Positions 58,109-64,000 of a stretch of 64,000 nucleotides of DNA are shown piece by piece. The stretch's first letter is position 1. Each line of letters opens with the position of its first letter. Source of the stretch: CAVQBJ01 sp963710725 (GTDB lineage: Bacteria; Actinomycetota; Thermoleophilia; Solirubrobacterales; Solirubrobacteraceae). The stretch is from positions 682,001-746,000 of the forward strand of contig CAVQBJ010000001.1 in assembly GCA_963710725.1 (NCBI GenBank). Reading direction: 5' to 3'. The notes beneath the pieces were generated by a model. It was given only the letters and a program-made list of their open reading frames with translations. It ran no database searches and was not told the DNA's origin. The position numbers and the translations under genes are program-made.

Positions 58109-59286
58109 GCCACCCGGGAGGATGCGGTCGGCGAGGCGAGCCGCCGGTACAGCGCGACGAGCATGTCCGCGGTCGACTCGAGCGAGTAGCGCGTCACGAT
58201 CGTCTCGCGGGCCGTGGCGCCGAGCCGCGCGCGCAGCGATGCGTCGCCGGCGATCGCGCCGATCGCGCGGCCGAGCTCGGCGGCGCTCGGGTCGGCGGCG
58301 AGCGCGCCGGTGGCGTCGGAGACGATCTCGCTCATGCCGCTCGCCGGACTGGCCACCACCGGCAGGCCGCTGGCCATCGCTTCGAGCACCGAGTTGGACA
58401 TGCCCTCGGTGCTCGAGGCGCTCACGTACAGGTCGGCGGCCCGCAGCCAGGGCGCGGGATCCTCGACGGCGGGGCGGATGTGTACGCGTCCCGCGAGCTC
58501 GCCCTGGCGCGCGCGCTCGCGCAGGCGTTCCTCCTCGGAGCCGTTACCGATCAGGACGAGGTGACCGGGCGTCCCGCGGAACGCCTCGAGCAGCACGTCG
58601 AGGCGCTTGACCGGGGCGAAGCGCCCGCAGTAGATCGACACCACCGCGTCGCTCGGGATCTCCAGGCGCGCGCGGACGGCGTCGCGCTCGTCACCTCGCG
58701 CCGGCCGGAAGCGCTCGGTATCGACGCCGTTGGGGATGCGGTGCAGGCGCTCGCGCGCCACGCCGTGCTGCACCAGCTCCTGCTCGACCTCTTCGGCGAG
58801 CGTGTGGAACGCGGCGACCGACGCGACGATGCGGCGCAGGCGCGCCGCGCCCAGCGGCTTGTGCAGGAGCCGGTCGATGTCTCCGCCGGGGCCGGTGGAG
58901 GCGACGAGCGCGACCACCGGAATCCGCAGCGGCGACCCGGCCAGGAGACCGATGCTCGCGGGCGAGAGGAGGTCATGCACGTGCACGACGTGCGGGCGCG
59001 CGCGCAGCACGCCGGCGACGCCCTCGGCCATGTAGGCGAGCGACGCGGCGGAGGGCTGCTGTGGTACCCACAGGCGCCGCACGAGCAGTCCCGCGCTGCG
59101 CTCGACGCTCGGCGTCCCCGGCACCCGGCGCGTGAGCACGACCGTCTGCACCCCGCGACGGGCGAAGAGCGGCCCGAGCTGCTGCACCTGGGTCTGAGCC
59201 CCGCCGAGCACCGGCAGGTAGCTCTGGATCACCGCGGCGACGCGCAGCGCGGGGAAGCCGTCGGAAGCGCGCAGCGGCGAGCTCAA
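58105..59286 (-). CDS. GT4-type glycosyltransferase
   Basis: A 393-residue GT-B enzyme. The true N-terminus is RVAAVIQSYLPVLGGAQTQVQQL, a common GT4 opening, preceded by about 14 residues if TTG 59286 is used. Other motifs: VVHVHDLLSPASIG, ERLHRIPNGVDTERFRPARG, VSIYCGRFAPVKRLDVLLEAF, LVLIGNGSEEERLRERA, and VSASSTEGMSNSVLEAMASGLPVVASPASGMSEIV with the E-x7-E site. Start choice is uncertain, with no Shine-Dalgarno; a TATCAT box lies 9 nt before TTG 59286. Longer frames upstream are basic and low-information. Confidence 0.88.
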   Translation of the reverse strand: MSSPLRASDGFPALRVAAVIQSYLPVLGGAQTQVQQLGPLFARRGVQTVVLTRRVPGTPSVERSAGLLVRRLWVPQQPSAASLAYMAEGVAGVLRARPHVVHVHDLLSPASIGLLAGSPLRIPVVALVASTGPGGDIDRLLHKPLGAARLRRIVASVAAFHTLAEEVEQELVQHGVARERLHRIPNGVDTERFRPARGDERDAVRARLEIPSDAVVSIYCGRFAPVKRLDVLLEAFRGTPGHLVLIGNGSEEERLRERARQGELAGRVHIRPAVEDPAPWLRAADLYVSASSTEGMSNSVLEAMASGLPVVASPASGMSEIVSDATGALAADPSAAELGRAIGAIAGDASLRARLGATARETIVTRYSLESTADMLVALYRRLASPTASSRVA

Positions 59287-59295
59287 CGCGCGGGG

Positions 59296-59301
59296 ATGAT
59301 A
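59296..59301 (-). promoter_or_regulatory. Candidate -10 box TATCAT, 9 nt from start 59286
   Basis: Minus strand TATCAT in the 52-bp gap after the degenerate GGDEF gene; no -35 of consensus type. Confidence 0.4.
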
Positions 59302-59338
59302 GGGCCTGCCGCGGTGCGCGCGCCGACCGAGCCGGCGC

Positions 59339-60247
59339 CTACGCCGTCTGGCGGGCGGGCTCGAGCCGCCCGAGGCCGGAGGGCACGCGCTCGTCGCTCC
59401 CGGCCAGCTCCGACGCGGCACGGTCGAGCAGCACGTCGAGCGTGAACCCGTCCTCGGGGAAGGCCGCCCAGCCGAACTGCGCCTTCGGGCCGACCTCCTG
59501 GACGACGCGCCGCTCCAGCCCATCGCGGGAGAGGCGGTGATCGTCGACGACGGCGTGCAGCTCACGACGGCCCTCATAGCGGGTGATCGCGACGCTGTCG
59601 GTGAGGCGGAACGCCTCCAGCAGCGGACGCTCGTCGCCCTCGGCGACCTCAGGCAGTCGGATGACGAGCACGTGAGCCTGCTCCTCGCGGCGCCGGCACC
59701 AGTCGAGATGGCGCTGCAGATCCTGGGTGCGCGACACCAGCGGCCGCTCGCCCACGGCCGCCACCCCGGCAACGAGGATTCCGGCCAGCACCCAGGCGAC
59801 GGTCGGGGCGCTCCCGGCGAAGGCGACGGGCAGCATCGCGGCGGCGATGACGAGACGGCTGCCGAGCGTGCCCCGCAGCAGCGCGACCGCGATCAGCGCC
59901 CCGGCCACGCCGGCCGCGAGCGCGCCGCGGACCTGGACCTGGGTTGCGGCGAGTGCCGCGCCGGCGCAGAGCGCCCACAGGACGACGGGCGCCAGCGGTC
60001 GCGACGTGAGCGGCGCGATGCGCTCGCGACGCGCGCGCATCGCGCCGATCAGGCGAGTCCAGGCGGCGGTGAGGTTGCGCGCCGGGCGGAGGATCTCGCT
60101 CGGCTCGAGCGCCGATGGCAACTCACCGGCGAGCGGGTCGTCGCCCGCCTCGATCCCGTTCGGGTCGCCGATCGCCGTCAGGCTGCTCGTTGGTGTCACG
60201 TGACTCGTGGCCGTTCGCTCGTGCTCAAGGGCGGTAGGTGGTTGCAC
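59339..60247 (-). CDS. Membrane protein with degenerate GGDEF-like domain
   Basis: A 302-residue protein. The N-terminal 85 residues are soluble, about 87-170 hold four membrane helices (PVVLWALCAGAALAATQ, LAAGVAGALIAVALL, LVIAAAMLPVAFAGSAPTVAWVLAGILVAGVAAV), and the C-terminal 125 residues follow the course of a GGDEF domain without its active site. LTDSVAITRYEGRRELHAVVDD stands where active enzymes have a GGDEF loop (here EGRRE), and QFGWAAFPEDGFTLDVLLDRAASEL matches the usual final strand and helix. It probably cannot make c-di-GMP and may bind a nucleotide or a partner (inference). The GTG at 60247 has GGAGGG 5 nt upstream. Confidence 0.7.
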   Translation of the reverse strand: MQPPTALEHERTATSHVTPTSSLTAIGDPNGIEAGDDPLAGELPSALEPSEILRPARNLTAAWTRLIGAMRARRERIAPLTSRPLAPVVLWALCAGAALAATQVQVRGALAAGVAGALIAVALLRGTLGSRLVIAAAMLPVAFAGSAPTVAWVLAGILVAGVAAVGERPLVSRTQDLQRHLDWCRRREEQAHVLVIRLPEVAEGDERPLLEAFRLTDSVAITRYEGRRELHAVVDDHRLSRDGLERRVVQEVGPKAQFGWAAFPEDGFTLDVLLDRAASELAGSDERVPSGLGRLEPARQTA

Positions 60248-60381
60248 GCGGTCCCTCCATAGACCAAGCGTTGATCCCGCGATCGAGGGAATCCGGCCGA
60301 TCTACGGTCTCGGGTGACACGCAACCGGGCAGTCCGCGCTCCGGATGTTAGCGATGACCAGCCCGCATTTCGAGCGCGACA

Positions 60382-60413
60382 CCCTACGTGCACGTAAGGG
60401 TTGCGGAGGGTTG
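60382..60413. promoter_or_regulatory. Palindrome and direct repeats upstream of the degenerate GGDEF gene
   Basis: CCCTACGTGCACGTAAGGG (60382-60400) contains the perfect 10-bp palindrome ACGTGCACGT, with arms that match except for one base. It runs into two GGGTTG copies 10 bp apart (60398-60403, 60408-60413), one helical turn. The 188-bp gap has no coding frame. It could be an operator for the minus-strand gene starting at 60247, or the end of the sigma gene's transcript. Confidence 0.4.
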
Positions 60414-60435
60414 AGTGCTTTGCTATGGAGCGCGG

Positions 60436-62050
60436 CTACGACCCGGCGCCGGCGCTGCTCGCGGGCGCACCGGAGGCGGCGCCGGCCGACGACGCGCTCG
60501 AGTCGGCGCTCGAGCTCGACGCGACCGGCGCGGTGGGGTCGGCGCCCGCCGCCGCGCTTGCCGGTGCGGAGCCCGAGGAGGGGACGGATGCCGACGTCGG
60601 CGGCGCTGACGTCGCGCCGCCCGCCGTGCCGGACGACGTGGCGGTCGAGCCGTTCGAGGTGCCCGTCGACGCCGTCGATCCGCTCGCAGCGGTGGTGCTG
60701 GGGCCGGGGTCGTCGGAGCTCGCGACCATGTTCGTCGTGTACACGGGGGTGGTCGTCGAGCTCGAAGCGGGCCCGGTCGTGCCGGACGGCACCAGGCTCG
60801 GCGTCGACGGGGCGCTCGTTCCGCCGGTCGGCGATCCTGAGGGTACGCCCGTCGCGGCGACCGTCGTTCCGGCGCCGCCGAGCGGCACGCCCGGCGGGGC
60901 GCTGACCGGCCGTGGCGTGCGCGCGCGCCGCGAGTGCCCCGGGGTGGTCACCGGGACGGTGGCCGCCCCGATCGTCAGCCGCGGCGGGTGGGTCGAGAGT
61001 GCATCGAGTCTCGTGATCGCCGCCGCGCCGATCGCGGCTCCGACGGTCGCCCCGCGCGCCGCCGGCCGCGGCGCGCTCGCCGGGGCCGGGTCTGGGAACG
61101 GGTGCAGCAGCATCTTCGGGGTGATCCCGAGTGCGCCCCCCGCGGTGACGGCGGCGGCCGCGCAGACGAGGGCCACCTTCGTGGCCGTCAGGATCGCGCC
61201 CGAGGCGCCGGCGCTCGCGCCGACCGAGCCGCCGGCCGCGGCACCGCCGCCGACGCCGCCGAGGCCGCCGAGCAGGCCGAGCGGTCCGACCGGCACCAGC
61301 GCGCCGAGGCGCCGCTGTACGCCGCGGAGCTCCTGGCGGTACTCGCGGCAGGACGGGCAGTCGCGCAGGTGCCGTCGGGCCAGGCCACTGCTGCGCACGC
61401 CGCGATCGCAGGCGAGCGCGAGGTCGCGGCGCACGGAGGCGCACGCCGTGTCCCGGGCCTCCGCGGCGTCGACGAGCCCGCTGCGTGCCCTCACGAGCAG
61501 CGACTTCACGGCCGCGACGCTGACGTCGAGCGAGCTCGCGAGCTCCTCGTAGGTCATGCCCTGCAGCTCCCGCATCAGCAGCGCCGAGCGCTGCTGATCG
61601 GGCAGCCGCCGCACATCGGTGACGAGCCGCTGCAGGTCCTCGCGGCGCTCGACCACCGTCGGTGGATCCGGCTGCGGGGTGCGTGAGACGTCGAAGACGT
61701 CGACGGGGGCCGGCTTGCCGCCGCGCAGCTGGTCGATGCAGCGGTTGTGGGCGATCCGGTAGAGCCAGGCGCGGAGCGAGATCGGGCGATCGCTCGTGCG
61801 CAGCGCGCGGTAGACGCGCACGAAGACCTCCTGCAGGACGTCCTCGGCATCCTGGCGCGATCCGCCGAGCATCTGGCGGCTGTAGGCGAGCAGGCGCGCC
61901 TGGTAGCGATCGTGGATGGCGGCGGAACGCGGCCTCCGAGCCGCCGCGGAAGCTGGCCACGAGCTGCTCGTCGGAGCGCAGCCGCAGCAGCGACGCCGGC
62001 ACCGAGAGGCGCTGCACTGCGATCGGGGCGTGAAGAGTGGAGGCTTCCAA
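60436..62050 (-). CDS. ECF sigma factor fused to anti-sigma-like zinc motif and membrane anchor; one-base frameshift
   Basis: The intended product is about 535 residues, the same design as 4401-6230. The first 42 residues (from TTG 62050; RSDEQLVASFRGGSEAAFR) are in one frame. The rest, starting AIHDRYQARLLAYSRQMLGGSRQDAEDVLQE, continues in another, because an extra C in the CCGCCGCC run near 61917-61924 breaks sigma region 2. Downstream, region 2 finishes with AWLYRIAHNRCIDQLRGG, region 4 is DQQRSALLMRELQGMTYEELASSLDVS, then HLRDCPSC (H-x3-C-x2-C), a membrane helix (TKVALVCAAAAVTAGGAL) and a Ser/Thr/Pro/Ala tail of about 250 residues. ATG 61872 would give a product lacking half of region 2. 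Sequencing error, true mutation or programmed shift are all possible. Confidence 0.75.
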
Positions 62051-62133
62051 GGGGGCGTCTCGTCGTCCTTACGCCGCCCTTAACTGCGCCGGTCGGGCAA
62101 AGTTGCGCAGCGACCATCGGCCGGGGCGGTCGC

Positions 62134-62139
62134 TACCGT
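62134..62139 (+). promoter_or_regulatory. Candidate -10 box TACCGT, 12 nt from start 62152
   Basis: TACCGT with the same 12-nt spacing as four other genes in the window. It lies in the 101-bp divergent gap between the second sigma gene and the GH15 gene. Confidence 0.4.
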
Positions 62140-62151
62140 AGCGGCGGCACC

Positions 62152-64000
62152 GTGTCCGCTCCCTTCGATTCGACTCGGCCCGCGGCCGCGGTGCCGAGCT
62201 CGCCGTTCCCCCCGATCGCCGACTACGCGTTCCTGTCGGACTGCCACACCTGCGCGCTCGTCGCCTCCGACGGCACGGTCGAGTGGATGTGCCTGCCGCA
62301 TTTCGACTCCCCATCGGTGTTCGCCGCGATGCTCGGCCGCGGCGCCGGCGGCTTCCGGCTCGGCCCCTACGGGGTGTACGTCCCGGCCGGCCGGCGCTAC
62401 ATCCCGGGGACGAACGTGCTCGAGACGACCTGGATGACGCCGCAGGGCTGGGTCATCGTCCGCGACGCGCTCACGATCGGCGAGTGGCACGACAACAAGG
62501 AGGGCACGAGCCACACGCGTCCGCCGACCGATTACGACGCCGACCACGTCTTCGTGCGAACGGTCGAGTGCATCCAGGGCCAGGTGCAGATCGAGATGGT
62601 CTGCGAGCCGATGCTCGCCTACGGCGCCCAGCCCGCGACCTGGACGCTGCTCGAGGACGCGCACGGGCACGCGCTTGACGCGAGCGATGGTGAGACGGAG
62701 TTCCGCCTGCTGAGCGACATGCGGATGGGCATCGAGGGGAACCGCGCACGTGCGCGGCACACCCTCATGGAGGGCGAGCGACGCTTCTGCGCGCTATCAG
62801 CTGGACCGAGGCGCTCGGCGGCCCCCACACCGCCGAGGAGGCCGACGCGCACATCGCCCGCACGGCTCACTACTGGCGCAGCTGGCTCGCAGACGGCAGC
62901 TTCCCCGATCACCCCTGGCGCTGGTACCTGCAGCGCTCCGCCCTCGTGCTCAAGGGGCTGACGTTCATGCCGACGGGCGCGCTCCTCGCCGCCGCCACGA
63001 CGTCGCTCCCCGAGACGCCGGGCGGATCGCGCAACTGGGACTACCGCTACTGCTGGATGCGCGACGCGACGTTCGCGCTCTGGGGCCTGCACGAGCTCGG
63101 CATGGACTGGGAGGCCGATGACTTCATCCAGTACGTGGCCGATCTCGAGCGTAACGAGGACGGGTCGCTGCAGATCATGTACGGCATCAGCGGACGTAAG
63201 GACCTCGAGGAGCGCACCCTCGATCACCTTCGCGGCTACGAGAACTCGCGTCCGGTGCGGATCGGCAACGGTGCCTACGACCAGCGCCAGAACGACGTCT
63301 ACGGTGCGGTGCTCGATTCGATCTACCTGCACGCCAAGCAGCGCGACCATCTTCCCGCCCGCCTGTGGCCGGTCCTCTGCGACCAGGTCGAATGCGCGAC
63401 GCGGGTGTGGGCCGAGCCCGATCAGGGAATCTGGGAGGCGCGGGGCGAGCCGCGCCACTACGTCTCCTCGAAGCTCATGTGCTGGGTCGCTCTCGACCGC
63501 GGGGCGCGGCTGGCCGAGCGCCGGCAGGACGACGAACGCGCCGCGCGCTGGCAGTCGACCGCCGACGAGATCCGCGTGGACATGCTCACCCGCGGAGTCG
63601 ACGGGCGCGGCGTCTTTCGCCAGCACTACGACACCGATGCGCTCGACGCCTCCAACCTGCTGATCGTGCTGACGCGCTTCCTGCCTCCCGACGACGAGCG
63701 CGTGCTCGCCACCGTGCGCGCGATCCAGACCGAGCTGACGGTCAACGGACTCGTGCTCCGCTACCGCCCCGAGGAGACCGACGACGGCCAGCGGGGCGAG
63801 GAGGGAACGTTCCTCATCTGCTCGTTCTGGCTCGTCTCGGCGCTCGCCGAGATCGGCGAGCAGGTCGCGGCGCGCCAGCTCTGCGAGCGCCTGCTCGGCT
63901 ACGCCTCACCGCTACAGCTGTACGGCGAGGAGCTCGAGGCGACGAGCGGCCGCCACCTCGGCAACTACCCGCAGGCGTTCACGCACCTCGCCCTCATCAA
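62152..64000 (+). CDS. GH15-family trehalase/glucoamylase-like enzyme; frameshifted and cut by window end
   Basis: A large intracellular glycoside hydrolase of the GH15 group that includes actinobacterial trehalases. The N-terminal beta domain begins IADYAFLSDCHTCALVASDGTVEWMCLPHFDSPSVFAAML in parts. The catalytic (alpha/alpha)6 barrel shows SRNWDYRYCWMRDATFALWG, DLERNEDGSLQIMYGISG, YDQRQNDVYGAVLDSIYLH, and near the end SGRHLGNYPQAFTHLAL, so only a short C-terminus is missing. Starting in the frame of GTG 62152, the coding frame breaks near 62799-62804 (ERRFCALS, then WTEALGGPHTAEEADAHI in another frame); one base seems to be missing. Both halves are otherwise intact. No signal peptide is seen. 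Likely role: trehalose or maltodextrin turnover. Confidence 0.85.

Noticed and set aside
61873..62050. Treating ATG 61872 as the true start of the second sigma factor
   Set aside because: That would delete the first half of sigma region 2, which is present upstream in another frame and matches the paralogue at 4401.
1..64000. Insertion sequences, prophage or rRNA
   Set aside because: No transposase, integrase, phage structural gene or rRNA sequence was recognised on either strand.

Overview
The window is about 72% G+C by eye, with strong G/C third-codon preference, many GTG (and some TTG) starts, frequent ATGA/GTGA stop-start overlaps and few plain T-rich terminators. That is typical of a high-GC actinobacterium. 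The mix of genes (ECF sigma factors fused to membrane anchors, FadD15-like ligase, GH15 trehalase-like enzyme, very large glycosyltransferase locus) suggests the Thermoleophilia/Solirubrobacterales branch. That placement is inference; there is no rRNA gene here to test it.

Layout. 0-4.2 kb: end of an unknown gene, a HisC-like aminotransferase, a small membrane protein, a long-chain acyl-CoA ligase and a free-standing 60-residue IF2_N-like protein with a good promoter. 4.4-6.2 kb: an ECF sigma factor fused to a zinc-binding anti-sigma-like segment, a membrane helix and a low-complexity tail, followed by tRNA-Pro(CGG). 6.5-15.1 kb: a cell-surface module of WxL-like and DUF916-like (WxLIP) proteins: a kelch/Cys-repeat protein with a WxL-like C-terminus coupled to a DUF916-like protein on the minus strand, and a DUF916-like protein, a small WxL-like protein, a diguanylate cyclase and a third DUF916-like protein on the plus strand. 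15.2-23.2 kb: mixed metabolism and secreted proteins (GDPD-like, VOC, methyltransferase, enoyl-CoA hydratase, secreted-repeat protein, thioesterase, penicillin-acylase-type Ntn hydrolase, LPxTG-like protein, small TPR-like protein).

23.2-59.3 kb is a surface polysaccharide locus. It holds glycosyltransferases of GT2 and GT4 type (including a GT2-GT4 fusion), an acyltransferase, several methyltransferases, a Wzm/Wzt-type ABC exporter, two O-antigen-ligase/polymerase-type membrane proteins, a priming sugar transferase, a Wzz-like protein, a Wzx-type flippase, two polysaccharide deacetylases and two CelD-type GNAT proteins. The tools for both ABC-dependent and Wzx/Wzy-dependent assembly are therefore interleaved. 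An ATP-grasp/flavin monooxygenase fusion and an MBL-fold hydrolase sit in the middle. 59.3-64 kb: a degenerate GGDEF membrane protein, a second sigma/anti-sigma fusion carrying a one-base frameshift, and a GH15 trehalase/glucoamylase-like gene, also frameshifted, that runs off the end of the window.

Most promising observations: the WxL/DUF916 surface module in a high-GC actinobacterium with a coupled diguanylate cyclase; the two one-polypeptide sigma/anti-sigma proteins; the recurrent TAnnnT -10 boxes 6-12 nt from start codons without obvious -35 or Shine-Dalgarno sequences; and three 24-27-residue mini-frames that end in stop-start overlaps with polysaccharide genes. All family assignments were made by reading the translated sequence; no database search was run.
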